Notes: generated by a model from the sequence alone, not told the origin. Positions 20,201 through 27,774 are shown, counted from the stretch's first letter. The stretch: DNA of 44,853 bases from Mycobacterium sp. ACS1612 (GCF_001667505.1 NZ_LZHZ01000020.1:1-44853), one strand, 5' to 3'. Made by a program: numbers and translations.

Positions 20201-20419
20201 CGACCGGTCCAGCAGATCCGCCATCATCTCGCGAAGGCGCTCCGCGCCTTGTGACGCGGCGATGTCCATCGACCGCACGACGTCGGCGAACAGCACCGTC
20301 ACCTGCTTGTACTCCGCAGCAGGCCGCGGCACCGTCATCGGCGCACCGCAGGCATCGCAGAACCGGGCGCCCTCGCGTGGTTCGCCCCCGCACGTCCGGC
20401 ATGTCAACGCAGCCGACAT
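17294..20419 (-). CDS. Second zinc-ribbon/class III cyclase/AAA/TPR protein
   Basis: The 1041-residue protein is a paralogue of the one at 3924-7079, with the same order of parts: zinc ribbon CRTCG/CDACG in the first 25 residues, a cyclase domain with LFADVV and QFTGDGIMAVFGAP, an ATPase with GPAGIGKSRLI near 250 and VYVVEDAHWIDEA, then TPR-like helices. Stretches such as YCESHTSDVPFH and RHPLIRAVAYEAQLK are nearly identical in the two proteins. Two cyclase positions depart from the class III norm: the lysine that precedes FTGDG is glutamine, and the VNxAxR motif is VGMAQRM. The protein is therefore a stronger candidate for a non-catalytic cyclase domain than its paralogue. The ATG at 20419 is chosen because the zinc ribbon follows at once; TATCCT lies about 30 bases upstream. 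Confidence 0.9.
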   Translation of the reverse strand: MSAALTCRTCGGEPREGARFCDACGAPMTVPRPAAEYKQVTVLFADVVRSMDIAASQGAERLREMMADLLDRSAAAVKRYGGTLSQFTGDGIMAVFGAPIMLEDHAFRACMAALDIQKEVGSTLPLRIGLNSGQVIAGEIGSSVAPYTTIGEQVGMAQRMESAAPPGGVMLGESTARLVENAVLLADRELVRIKGTNVPVAARRLLAAGGAHPTARIESTLVGRTWELDTVTAILAETTTGMGGVVNIVGPAGIGKSRLIREVSAVAAKGELPVFTTYCESHTSDVPFHVIGRLMRAISGVEGLDRQAARAHLRAQTPHIGADDVRMLEDLLGIRDPTETLPAIGPDARRRRLTALIKASSTARTEPAVYVVEDAHWIDEASESMLADFIAVIPQTRSLMLITYRPEYEGALTRTQGTQTIALRPLTDEQVTTLTKELLGTDPSLGGLTALVAERAAGNPFFAEETVRDLAERGVLVGRPGSYQLHGDVTSVDVPASLQATIGARIDRLDPAAKRTLNAAAVVGMRFDAELLTALVEEHDVTPLIEAQLVDQVRFTPSAEYSFRHPLIRAVAYEAQLKADRALLHRRLASAIESRKPGDENAALIAEHLEAAGDLSGAFGWHMRAATWSTWRNIAAARSSWNRAKQVADRLSDDVPDHMAMRIAARTQLCANAYRLGVKGLDTGFEELRRLCTAAGDQRSLAVGTCGLLMARQLEGLGHEQESSRLASELLQLLDAIDDPTLVVALSVPPMSANMEAGRFSTVLALAQRVIDLAEGDVTGGRMLTVSPLTTALSYRGLNRCLMGLPGWRDDFAQAIEAADTIEPAMRSGALWTVRLIPIANGILLPDAVALRETTEILSAAEQFGDDFVLDMARATRAITVVHQEGPLRDEGYQLLAELAASDTYHFSNNLRVIQLHLAREKARTGDLDGAVELVRAALDELYAAEAAQWIAKATSVLVESLLRRRLDSDVDEAQRAIDRLAAYPTEPGFVLHDLWLLQLRALLADARGDKATYRDCRDRYRQMATGLDFEGHMAWAAAMD

Positions 20420-20477
20420 CGGTAACCCCCATGGCCTGCTGAACTGAGGATAGGGGTCAGCCACTCGCCCCGGACGG

Positions 20478-20975
20478 TTATCGGTGCGCTGCGAGCGCTT
20501 CCCGCCATGCCGCCAGCTTGTCGGCGTAGCGCATGGTCTGGGCAGGGCTGGTCGACGGCAGCCGCCGGTACCGATAGTCCGGTGCCACGCGCACCAGCCG
20601 GTTGAAGTTCCTCTCGGCGGCGGCGCCGTTGAACAACACCGCCTCCAGATCGGCATGCTCGGCGAAGAACTCGTGAAAGTCGTTGGGCACCATGCTGTCC
20701 GGCTCGACGGCCGAATCGAGGCTGCCCACGCGGCGACAGGACTTCAGCACGTCCCAGACCGCGACGCCGTGCGCGGTCAGGCCCGCCGTTCGATCGTCAT
20801 ACGGCGCGTCCGCATCGAATCCGAAGATCTCGCCGGTGATCCGCCAGAACGCGTTGCGCGGATTGGCGTAATACTGCTGCGCGCCCAGCGACATCACGCT
20901 CGGCATGTTGCCCAGGATCAGTATCCGGGCGCGGTCGCCGACGATCGGCGCGAAGCCGTACAGATCGGTGGACAT
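20478..20975 (-). CDS. DNA-deoxyinosine (hypoxanthine) glycosylase, UDG superfamily family 6
   Basis: The 165-residue enzyme fits the hypoxanthine-DNA glycosylase group of the uracil glycosylase superfamily. [20 protein letters not shown] followed by NPRNAFWRI is the diagnostic N-terminal segment; [12 protein letters not shown] lies mid-way and [10 protein letters not shown] is the C-terminal DNA-binding motif. These enzymes remove hypoxanthine formed by adenine deamination; substrate range varies, and activity on uracil is usually low. It is divergent from the Rv1264-type cyclase and lies upstream of the cyclase/ATPase gene on the same strand with a 58-base gap. A possible -10 (AATATT) ends seven bases before the ATG. 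Confidence 0.85.
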   Translation of the reverse strand: MSTDLYGFAPIVGDRARILILGNMPSVMSLGAQQYYANPRNAFWRITGEIFGFDADAPYDDRTAGLTAHGVAVWDVLKSCRRVGSLDSAVEPDSMVPNDFHEFFAEHADLEAVLFNGAAAERNFNRLVRVAPDYRYRRLPSTSPAQTMRYADKLAAWREALAAHR

Positions 20976-21014
20976 GCAGCCGAATATTCCACCTCTGCGG
21001 TATACGTTGTGGCG
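20976..21014. promoter_or_regulatory. Short divergent promoter, DNA glycosylase / Rv1264-type cyclase
   Basis: Only 39 bases separate the two divergent starts. On the plus strand TACGTT (21003-21008) ends six bases before the GTG at 21015. On the minus strand AATATT ends seven bases before the glycosylase ATG. Both would give leaderless transcripts from almost overlapping promoters, so the two genes may compete for polymerase. No good -35 hexamer is visible on either strand. Confidence 0.45.
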
Positions 21015-22133
21015 GTGGCCGAAGACTTCGACATCGAAGCGTCCGGGCTGCTCGACGGTCTGGAGGGCAAGGCTCGCGACGAGCGCGCCGAGTTGATCCC
21101 CTGGCTGCTCGAGCAGGGCATCACCGTCGAGCAGATCAGGAACAGCTACACACCGGCGCTGTTGGTGTCACGTCGCATCCTCGGCGACGACGGCGTCTAT
21201 GTCTCCGCTAGAGAAGCCAGCGAGAAGACCGGCGTCGACCTCGACGTCCTCGAGCGCATCCAGCGCGCCATGGGATTGCCGACCGTCGACGATCCGGATG
21301 TGCCCGTGCTCCTGCGCGCCGACGCCGAGGCCGCCTCATTCGCGCAGAAGGCAATCGAACTGGGCATCGGCCCCGACCATCTGGTTCAGATCACCAGGGT
21401 GCTCGCGGAAGGGCTGTCGCGCACGACCGAAGTGATGCGATATGCGGTGCTGGCGACGCTGGTGGACCCGACCGCGACGGAGCTTCAGATAGCCAAGAAT
21501 TCCGAGGCGTTGGTGCGGGAAATCGCCCCGATGCTCGGGCCCATGATCGATGAGATGCTGCGGTTTCAACTGCGCCATCAGATGGAAACCGAAGCCGTCA
21601 CCGCGCGTGAGCGGGCCGAGGGGCAACGTCTTCCCGGCGCTCGCCTGGTGACGATCGCGTTCGCGGACCTCGTCGGCTTCACCCGGCTCGGCGAAGCAGT
21701 GCCGCCGGAGGATCTCGAGCAATTGGCCCACCGGCTGGCCGATCTGGCGCACGAGGTGGCGGTCCCGCCGGTGCGTTTCATCAAGACCATCGGCGATGAG
21801 GTGATGTTCGTGAGTTCGGAGCCCGCCGCCCTCCTGGACGCGGTGCTGAGCCTCGTCGATGCCACCGAAGGTGACGAGGATCTGCCCCGTCTGCGCGCGG
21901 GGATGGCCACCGGCATGGCGGTGAGCAGGGCGGGGGACTGGTTCGGCAGCTCGGTGAACCTCGCCAGCCGCGTCACCGGGGCAGCGCGGCCCGGGTCCGT
22001 CCTGACGTCGGAATCGGCACGTGAAGCGATCGGCGATGACGACCGGTTCACGTGGTCATTTGCGGGAGCGCGGCGCCTGAAAGGGATCAAGTCGGAGGTC
22101 AAGCTGTTCCGCGCGCGACGGGCGGGCGATTGA
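21015..22133 (+). CDS. pH-responsive class III adenylyl cyclase (Rv1264-like)
   Basis: The 372-residue protein matches M. tuberculosis Rv1264, a cyclase whose N-terminal domain inhibits the catalytic domain at neutral pH and activates it when acidic. Residues 1 to about 185 are the helical regulatory half ([25 protein letters not shown]-like [13 protein letters not shown]). The catalytic half has the metal aspartates in AFADLVGFT and KTIGDEVMF, the adenine-selecting lysine in KTIGDE, and [12 protein letters not shown] with the transition-state Asn and Arg intact, so it should be active. It ends about 20 residues earlier than Rv1264 as I remember it. I chose GTG 21015 from the -10 spacing; GTG 21009 is equally in frame. 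It acts in the cytoplasm, making cAMP. Confidence 0.9.
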   Translation: MAEDFDIEASGLLDGLEGKARDERAELIPWLLEQGITVEQIRNSYTPALLVSRRILGDDGVYVSAREASEKTGVDLDVLERIQRAMGLPTVDDPDVPVLLRADAEAASFAQKAIELGIGPDHLVQITRVLAEGLSRTTEVMRYAVLATLVDPTATELQIAKNSEALVREIAPMLGPMIDEMLRFQLRHQMETEAVTARERAEGQRLPGARLVTIAFADLVGFTRLGEAVPPEDLEQLAHRLADLAHEVAVPPVRFIKTIGDEVMFVSSEPAALLDAVLSLVDATEGDEDLPRLRAGMATGMAVSRAGDWFGSSVNLASRVTGAARPGSVLTSESAREAIGDDDRFTWSFAGARRLKGIKSEVKLFRARRAGD

Positions 22134-22166
22134 TTTCCCTCCCACTCTCAATCTATAGCGCATAGG

Positions 22167-22186
22167 GGGGCTTGCGGCAAGACCCC
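22167..22186 (+). terminator. Possible stem-loop terminator after the adenylyl cyclase
   Basis: GGGGCTTG (22167-22174), loop CGG, then CAAG with one bulged A and CCCC (22183-22186) can form an 8-base-pair GC-rich hairpin 33 bases after the cyclase stop. No T tract follows, as is common in mycobacteria. The remaining bases up to the glycosyltransferase start (22237) show no clear promoter. Confidence 0.4.
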
Positions 22187-22236
22187 GGTGGTGGTTGAAA
22201 ATGCCTGCCCGAAGCCAATATTCGGGAGTGAGGGCA

Positions 22237-23460
22237 GTGAAATTGCGTGTGTTGTTGTCGACGTGGGGATCGCGCGGGGACGTCGAACCACTCCTGGGTC
22301 TCGCGGTGCGACTACAGGAACTCGGCGCGGAGGCGCTGTTGTGCGCACCTCCGGACTTCGCGGAGTTGGCGGCCCGCGTCGGTGTCGACATGGTGCCCGC
22401 GGGCTTGTCGGTGCGTGCGCTCGTGCACGGCAAAGACGGGACGAAACCGTCGACACCTGCCGACGCCCCGCGCGTCGCGGCGGCGTTGGTCGCCGCTCAG
22501 TTCCAGACGGTGGGCCCGGCCGCCGAGGGGTGCGACGCGGTGCTGGCGACCGGGTTGATGCCCGCGGGCGTGCGGTCGGTCGCCGAGAAGCGGGGAATTC
22601 CGTATGTGCTCGCGGCCTTCCACACGGGTTCGTTTCCGTCGCCGGATCGCGCGCCGCTACCAAGGCCCGGTAAACCGTTTCCGCCAGGCGAGACGGACAA
22701 CAAGGTGCTCTGGCAGATCGACGCCGAGCGCGTGAATGCGTTGTACCGCGAACCGCTCAACACCCATCGCGTGGCACTCGGTCTGTCGCCGGTGGACGAC
22801 GTCCGCGGGCACGTCTTCACCGATCAGCCGTGGTTGGCGACGGATCCGGTGTTGGCGCCGTGGCCCGGTTCGCCGTATCTCGACGTCGTGCAGACCGGCG
22901 CGTGGATGCTGCCCGACGATCGTCCGCTGCCTGCCGATCTGGCCGCGTTCCTGGACGCCGGATCCCCGCCGGTGTACGTCAGCATGGGTAGCGTCCGCGC
23001 CCCGGCGGACCTCGCTTCGGTGGCCGTCGAGGCGATTCGCAGGCATGGCCGGCGCGTGGTGATCGGCCGCGGATGGGCCGACCTGAACCTCACGGACGAC
23101 GCCGACGACTGCCTGGCCGTCGGCGAGGTGAACCACCAAGCGCTGTTCCGGCGGGTGGCCGCAGTCGTCCACCACGGTGGCGCGGGAACCACGACCACGG
23201 CGGCCAGCGCCGGTGTGCCGCAGGTCGTCGTCCCGCAGTTCGCGGACCAGCCGTTCTGGGCCGGCCGGGTCGCAGACCTCGGCATCGGTGCCGCCCACGA
23301 CGGCCCGACGCCGACGGTCGAGTCGCTGTCGGCGGCGCTCGCGACGGCGTTGGCGGCCGAGACCCGTACTCGGGCCAGCGACGTGGCCGGCTTGATCCGC
23401 ACCGACGGCGCCGCAGTGGCTGCCAAGCGGCTGATCGCCCTCGCTGAAGCCTGTGGATGA
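22237..23460 (+). CDS. GT-B glycosyltransferase, glycopeptide/macrolide (MGT) type
   Basis: The 407-residue protein is a GT1-family glycosyltransferase. The N-terminus (RVLLSTWGSRGDVEPLLGLAV, then LLCAPPDFAELAARVGV) closely resembles the glycopeptide glycosyltransferases GtfA-E and the mycobacterial Rv1524/Rv1526c/GPL group. The C-terminal donor-binding motif is HHGGAGTTTTAASAGVPQVVVP, near residues 310-330. It should transfer an activated sugar to a small or lipid acceptor. There is no glycopeptide or GPL cluster around it, so the acceptor is unknown. I chose the GTG at 22237 because GGGAGTGAGGG lies just upstream; GTG 22228 is possible. The last codons overlap a spurious upstream start of the HNH gene. 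Confidence 0.85.
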   Translation: MKLRVLLSTWGSRGDVEPLLGLAVRLQELGAEALLCAPPDFAELAARVGVDMVPAGLSVRALVHGKDGTKPSTPADAPRVAAALVAAQFQTVGPAAEGCDAVLATGLMPAGVRSVAEKRGIPYVLAAFHTGSFPSPDRAPLPRPGKPFPPGETDNKVLWQIDAERVNALYREPLNTHRVALGLSPVDDVRGHVFTDQPWLATDPVLAPWPGSPYLDVVQTGAWMLPDDRPLPADLAAFLDAGSPPVYVSMGSVRAPADLASVAVEAIRRHGRRVVIGRGWADLNLTDDADDCLAVGEVNHQALFRRVAAVVHHGGAGTTTTAASAGVPQVVVPQFADQPFWAGRVADLGIGAAHDGPTPTVESLSAALATALAAETRTRASDVAGLIRTDGAAVAAKRLIALAEACG

Positions 23461-23481
23461 CTTTCTGCAGGCGTCAGTGGT

Positions 23482-23497
23482 TCGAACTAATGTTCGA
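23482..23497 (+). promoter_or_regulatory. Perfect mycobacterial SOS box (LexA site)
   Basis: TCGAAC-TAAT-GTTCGA is an exact match to the mycobacterial LexA consensus TCGAAC(N4)GTTCGA. It ends three bases before the ATG of the HNH-family gene at 23501. The candidate -10 TAATGT (23488-23493) lies inside the palindrome, seven bases before that ATG, so bound LexA would cover the core promoter and DNA damage should switch the gene on. Confidence 0.9.
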
Positions 23498-23500
23498 TGT

Positions 23501-24874
23501 ATGGTGTCGGATCGCGAGGAGATCCTCGCCACGCTGGGGCGCTGGGAGCAGGTCCAGGCCGAAATGGCCGGGCTGGATTTCACCGCGCTGAGCGGACCCG
23601 AGGCGTTGGCCATCCAGACCCGGCTCGAGCAGAACTATCGCCGCCAACCTGCAGTCGACCACAAACTCATCCATCACCTGACCACCCAGAGCACACCGAA
23701 GGCGTTGGGTGCCACCAGTTGGCCCAAGGTGCTGTGCACCGCGCTGCGGATCACTGAGGCCGAAGCCAACCGGCGCATCACCCAGGCGGAATTGTTGGGG
23801 CCGCGCACCGCGCTCACCGGTGAGCCGTTGGCGCCGGCGTGGCCGAACGTGGCCGCCGCCCAGGCCCGCGGCCAGATCAGCGCCGAGCATGTGGCGGTCA
23901 TCGAGAAGTTCTTCGACACGTTGCCCCGGTGTATCGACGCGCACACCCGCGGGCTGGTCGAGGCGGATCTGGCGCGCATCGCGACCGGGTTGGGGCCCAC
24001 CGAGTTACGGGTGGCTGCGAAGCGGTTGGCGACGCTGCTCGACCAGGACGGCGAGTTACCCGACGACGCCGATCGGGCCCGGCGCCGCTACCTGAAGCTG
24101 CACACCCAAGACGCCCGGGGGATGACCCGCATCGAGGGACTGCTCGACCCGCAGGGCGCCGCCACGCTGGAGGCGGTGCTGGCCACCCTGGGCGCCCCGG
24201 GGATGTGCAATCCCGACGACGCAAACCCACGTGTGGACGGCCAGCCCAGCCAAGACGCGGTGCAGCGCGATACCCGCACCACCGGGCAGCGCCATCACGA
24301 CGCGTTGACCGCGATGGGCCGCGCCGTGCTGGCCTCCGGGCAGTTGGGTCAACACAACGGGTTGCCTGCCACCATCATCATCAGCGCCGCGCTGCAGGAT
24401 CTCCAGGCCGCCGCGGGGGTGGGGGTGACCGCCGCAGGGACCCTGGTGCCGATGCGCGACGTGATCGCCCTGGCCGCACAGGCCCACCACTATCTGGTGA
24501 TCTATGACAAGCACACCCGCCAACCGCTGTACTGCGGGCGGGCCAAACGCTTCGCCACCCCGGGGCAGCGCATCGTGTTACACGCGATGGACCGCGGCTG
24601 CACCCGGCCCGGCTGCACCGTGCCCGGCTACTGGTGCCAGGTCCACCACGTCGACGGCTGGATCGCCGATCACGGCGAAACCAACATCGACACCCTGACC
24701 CTGGCCTGCGGGCCCGACAACCGTGCCGTCGAAGACCAGGGCTGGACCACCCGCAAACGCGCCGACGGCCGCACCGAATGGATCCCGCCACCACACCTGG
24801 ACACCGGACAAACCCGCATCAACAACTACCACCACCCCGACCGATACCTCACACCCGAAGAAGACCACCCATAG
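23501..24874 (+). CDS. 13E12-family DUF222/HNH endonuclease-like protein, SOS-regulated
   Basis: The 457-residue protein has the DUF222 region typical of the mycobacterial REP13E12 family (about residues 10-330) followed by an HNH module: CTRPGCTVPGYWCQVHH, VDGW, then NIDTLTLACGPDN near residues 365-410, with CxxC zinc ligands and the HH/N core. The final HNH histidine position reads D-N, as is usual in this family. The ATG at 23501 is chosen because the SOS box and -10 lie directly upstream; a longer version from 23453 would put the operator inside the gene. Several 13E12 genes in M. tuberculosis are LexA-controlled. Function is unproven; nuclease activity in DNA repair or mobility is inference. 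Its stop abuts the copA stop with no spacer. Confidence 0.88.
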   Translation: MVSDREEILATLGRWEQVQAEMAGLDFTALSGPEALAIQTRLEQNYRRQPAVDHKLIHHLTTQSTPKALGATSWPKVLCTALRITEAEANRRITQAELLGPRTALTGEPLAPAWPNVAAAQARGQISAEHVAVIEKFFDTLPRCIDAHTRGLVEADLARIATGLGPTELRVAAKRLATLLDQDGELPDDADRARRRYLKLHTQDARGMTRIEGLLDPQGAATLEAVLATLGAPGMCNPDDANPRVDGQPSQDAVQRDTRTTGQRHHDALTAMGRAVLASGQLGQHNGLPATIIISAALQDLQAAAGVGVTAAGTLVPMRDVIALAAQAHHYLVIYDKHTRQPLYCGRAKRFATPGQRIVLHAMDRGCTRPGCTVPGYWCQVHHVDGWIADHGETNIDTLTLACGPDNRAVEDQGWTTRKRADGRTEWIPPPHLDTGQTRINNYHHPDRYLTPEEDHP

Positions 24875-27064
24875 TCAGCGTGACGCGCGGAATCGACGCA
24901 GTCGAAGACTGTTGCTGACCACGAAGACGGAGCTGAACGCCATTGCAGCCCCGGCGATCATCGGGTTGAGCAGGCCGGCCGCGGCGAGGGGAAGGGCCGC
25001 GACGTTGTACGCGAACGCCCAGAACAGGTTGCCCCTGATCGTGGTCAACGTGCTACGCGACAACCGGATTGCGTCGGGGACCGCGCGCAGATCGTCGCGC
25101 ACCAAGGTGAGGTCGCTGGCCTCGATCGCGACGTCGGTGCCGCTGCCCATCGCCAGGCCGAGATCCGCCTGCGCCAGGGCCGCGGCATCGTTGACGCCGT
25201 CGCCGACCATCGCCACCACCCTGCCGTCGCCCTGCAGACGTTTGACCGCAGCAACCTTCTCCGCAGGCAGCACCTCGGCGATCACCTCGTCGATGCCCAC
25301 CTGCCTCGCGATCACCCTGGCCGCTGCGTGGCTGTCGCCGGTCAGCATGATCGGCGTCAATCCCATCCGCCGAAGCTCGGCGATCGCCTCGACCGACGTC
25401 GGCTTCACCGCATCGGCGACGACGAGCACCCCGCGCGCCAGGCCATCCCAGCCGACGGTCACCGCGGTCTTGCCCTCGGATTCGGCCTCCTGCACCGCCT
25501 TCGCGAGCGGCTCAGGCAGATCGAACAGCCGCCGTCGCCCGACCACCACGTCGTGCCCGGCCACGCGGCCCTGCACGCCGAGCCCTTCCAGGCTCTTGAA
25601 CTCGGCTACGCTCGGGAGGTCGCCCACCTTGTCGCGGGCTCCCGACGCGATCGCCTTGGCAATCGGGTGCTCCGACGAATCCTCGAGCGCCCCAGCCAAT
25701 CGCAGGACTTCGTCGGGTTGTTCACCGTCGGGCGTGATCACGTCCAGCAGTGTCATCGTTCCGGTGGTCACGGTGCCCGTCTTGTCCAGCACGATGGTGT
25801 CGACGCGGCGAGTGGACTCGAGCACCTCGGGGCCCTTGATCAGAATCCCCAGCTGGGCGCCGCGGCCGGTGCCGACCATCAGCGCGGTGGGCGTGGCCAA
25901 CCCGAGCGCGCACGGGCACGCGATGATCAGCACCGCCACCGCAGCGGTGAACGCCGCAGCGACCGAGCCGCCCGCGCCGATCCAGAAACCGAGCGTCGCC
26001 ACCGACAGCGCGATGACGATCGGCACGAACACCCCGGAGATCTTGTCGGCCAATCGTTGCGCCGCAGCCTTACCGTTCTGCGCTTCCTCCACGAGACGTG
26101 CCATCTGTGCCAACTGCGTGTCGGCGCCGATTCTGCTGGCCCGCACCACAAGCCGTCCGTCGACGTTGACGGTCGCACCGACCACGCGGTCGCCTGGCCG
26201 CACGTCGACCGGCACCGATTCACCGGTGAGCATCGCGGCGTCGACGGCCGATGCGCCGTCGAGCACCACACCGTCGGTGGCGATCTTCTCGCCAGGGCGC
26301 ACCACGAACTCGTCGCCCACCGACAGCTGCTCGACCGGAATGCGTTGTTCGACACCATCTCTGAGCACCGCGACGTCCTTGGCACCGAGTTCGAGCAGCG
26401 CCTCCAACGCTGCGCCCGCACGTCGTTTGGCCCGCGCTTCGAAATAGCGTCCCGCGAGGATGAACGTGGTCACCCCGGCCGCGGCTTCGAGGTAGATGTT
26501 GCCGGTGCCGTCGGTGCGCGCGATCGTCAAATCGAACGCATGCCTCATCCCCGGCATGCCGGCGGTTCCCCAGAACAGCGCGTACACCGACCAACCCAGC
26601 GCGGCCAGCGTGCCCATCGAGATCAGCGTGTCCATGGTTGCGGTGCCGTGTCGCAGGTTCGCCCACGCCGCCTGGTGGAACGGCCACGCCCCCCAGACCA
26701 CCACCGGCGCCGCGAGCACCAACGACAGCCATTGCCAGTACGTGAACTGCAGTGCGGGCACCATCGCCATCGCGACCACCGGCACCGTCAACGCCGCCGA
26801 GATCAGCAGCCGGTGCCGAACCGACGCCGTCGGATCCGCGATCGCTTCGGCGGGCTCCTCGGGCAGATGCGCTTGGTAGCCCGCGTCTTTTACGGTTGCC
26901 ACCAACTGTGCGGGTGTCACCTCATTGCGGTATTCGACGTGAGCCTTCTCGGTGGCGAAGTTGACCGTCGCGGTCACCCCGTCGAGTTTGTTGAGCTTCT
27001 TCTCGATTCGATGGGCACATGACGCACACGTCATCCCGTCAATCGACAATTCGACCGACGTCAT
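24875..27064 (-). CDS. copA: Copper-exporting P1B-type ATPase CopA
   Basis: This 729-residue heavy-metal ATPase begins with an HMA domain carrying GMTCASC (residues 9-15). Membrane helices follow; the actuator loop has [10 protein letters not shown] near 278, the metal-translocating helix has [10 protein letters not shown] near 383, DKTGTVTTG near 427 holds the phosphorylated aspartate, [10 protein letters not shown] is the P1B nucleotide-binding motif, and [12 protein letters not shown] lies near 622. The CPC motif together with the conserved Asn and Met-Ser pattern of the last helices indicates Cu(I) export across the inner membrane. The start overlaps the stop of the upstream frameshifted gene (ATGA), and copZ precedes that, so copZ-x-copA is one operon behind the RicR-type box. 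It is related to mycobacterial CtpA, CtpB and CtpV. Confidence 0.92.
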   Translation of the reverse strand: MTSVELSIDGMTCASCAHRIEKKLNKLDGVTATVNFATEKAHVEYRNEVTPAQLVATVKDAGYQAHLPEEPAEAIADPTASVRHRLLISAALTVPVVAMAMVPALQFTYWQWLSLVLAAPVVVWGAWPFHQAAWANLRHGTATMDTLISMGTLAALGWSVYALFWGTAGMPGMRHAFDLTIARTDGTGNIYLEAAAGVTTFILAGRYFEARAKRRAGAALEALLELGAKDVAVLRDGVEQRIPVEQLSVGDEFVVRPGEKIATDGVVLDGASAVDAAMLTGESVPVDVRPGDRVVGATVNVDGRLVVRASRIGADTQLAQMARLVEEAQNGKAAAQRLADKISGVFVPIVIALSVATLGFWIGAGGSVAAAFTAAVAVLIIACPCALGLATPTALMVGTGRGAQLGILIKGPEVLESTRRVDTIVLDKTGTVTTGTMTLLDVITPDGEQPDEVLRLAGALEDSSEHPIAKAIASGARDKVGDLPSVAEFKSLEGLGVQGRVAGHDVVVGRRRLFDLPEPLAKAVQEAESEGKTAVTVGWDGLARGVLVVADAVKPTSVEAIAELRRMGLTPIMLTGDSHAAARVIARQVGIDEVIAEVLPAEKVAAVKRLQGDGRVVAMVGDGVNDAAALAQADLGLAMGSGTDVAIEASDLTLVRDDLRAVPDAIRLSRSTLTTIRGNLFWAFAYNVAALPLAAAGLLNPMIAGAAMAFSSVFVVSNSLRLRRFRASR

Positions 27065-27533
27065 GACGGATCACCCTCGTCGACGGACACCGTGAACGCC
27101 GCGGTGCGGACCACGCCCGCATGCTGGAAGTCGAGGAACAGCCGGTAGGCGCCCGCACTCGGAAAGGTGGTGTGGAAGCCGATGTCGGGTCCTGCCGACG
27201 CGTCGCCCGTCGGATGGACATGCAGATACTCCAGATCGGCCACACGCAACGCCACCAGATGACCGTAGGCACCCAGATACGGCTGCAGTTTGGTGACCGG
27301 CTCACCGTCGCGAGTCACCGTCATGGTCAGCATCGACGGCTCATCGGCCCTGGTTGTCCGAACAGGTTGTTGCTCAGCTCCAAAGAGTAGGTGTCGTCGT
27401 GCGCGGCGTGGGTCGCCTCGTGGGCGGGCACCTGTCGCACCTCGGGGTCGACGGCCTTGCCGACGAACACCGCCGCGACGAACACCACCGCCAGTCCGAC
27501 GATGAAAGCCGCCAACTTCTGTGCGGCGTTCAT
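27061..27533 (-). pseudogene. Frameshifted membrane-anchored protein of the copper operon
   Basis: The gene starts in one frame and ends in another. From ATG 27533 it reads as a membrane anchor (KLAAFIVGLAVVFVAAVFVG), a His-rich linker (PAHEATHAAHDD) and the start of a beta-sandwich (YSLELSNNLFGQPG), then reaches a stop at 27327. From about 27350 the other frame continues the same domain (PSMLTMTVTRDGEPV, LGAYGHLVALR, YLHVHPTGD, FLDFQHAG) to the stop at 27061. One extra G in the GGG run (plus-strand CCC at 27348-27350) would restore a single product of about 157 residues. Related actinobacterial proteins accompany copper ATPases and end in the same HVHP and FxDF segments. It overlaps copA by four bases and copZ by one. 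Whether the lesion is real or a sequencing error cannot be told here. Confidence 0.75.
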
Positions 27534-27739
27534 CAGCCCGCCAACTGGTAGCCGGCTTCCTCAACGGCGTTCCTGATCGCGGCGTCGGTGACCGGATCCT
27601 CGCTTTCGATGATCACCGTGCCGGTGCCGAGATCTACATCGACGCCGTGTACGCCGGGAATCTCGCCGAGTTCCTCACGCACCGAGGCTGCGCATCCCCC
27701 GCAGTTCATGCCCATGACGGTCACCGTGGTTGTGCTCAT
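27533..27739 (-). CDS. copZ: Copper chaperone CopZ (HMA domain)
   Basis: The 68-residue protein is a single heavy-metal-associated domain. GMNCGGCAASV carries the Cu(I)-binding CxxC (residues 13 and 16), and the rest keeps the ferredoxin-like pattern (VDVDLGTGTVII, then VEEAGYQL). It delivers Cu(I) to CopA in the cytoplasm. It is the first gene of the operon; its TGA overlaps the next start codon by one base. The ATG at 27739 lies six bases after a candidate -10 (TACACA), so the transcript is probably leaderless. Confidence 0.92.
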   Translation of the reverse strand: MSTTTVTVMGMNCGGCAASVREELGEIPGVHGVDVDLGTGTVIIESEDPVTDAAIRNAVEEAGYQLAG

Positions 27740-27745
27740 GAGTCA

Positions 27746-27774
27746 TGTGTACCATACCCCCCTAGGGTATGCAA
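27746..27774 (-). promoter_or_regulatory. copZ-copA promoter with RicR-type operator
   Basis: On the minus strand TTGCAT (27774-27769) and TACACA (27751-27746) are separated by exactly 17 bases. The spacer is almost filled by the palindrome TACCC-N5-GGGTA (27755-27769 on the plus strand, extended by A and T at the ends). This is the motif described for the copper sensor RicR in M. tuberculosis. The box also lies upstream of the divergent DUF305 gene, so one regulator can control both sides. No ricR or csoR gene lies in the window. Confidence 0.82.

Noticed and set aside
20484..21014. Adenylyl cyclase starting at 20484
   Set aside because: This part overlaps the oppositely oriented DNA glycosylase throughout and has shadow-frame composition; the Rv1264-like start is near 21009-21015.
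23453..23500. HNH gene starting at 23453 in overlap with the glycosyltransferase
   Set aside because: It would place the SOS box and the -10 inside the coding region; the added residues are not typical of the family.
27755..27769. CsoR rather than RicR operator
   Set aside because: CsoR sites described in mycobacteria are longer and differently spaced; TACCC-N5-GGGTA is the RicR pattern. The two sensors are related, so the assignment stays an inference.
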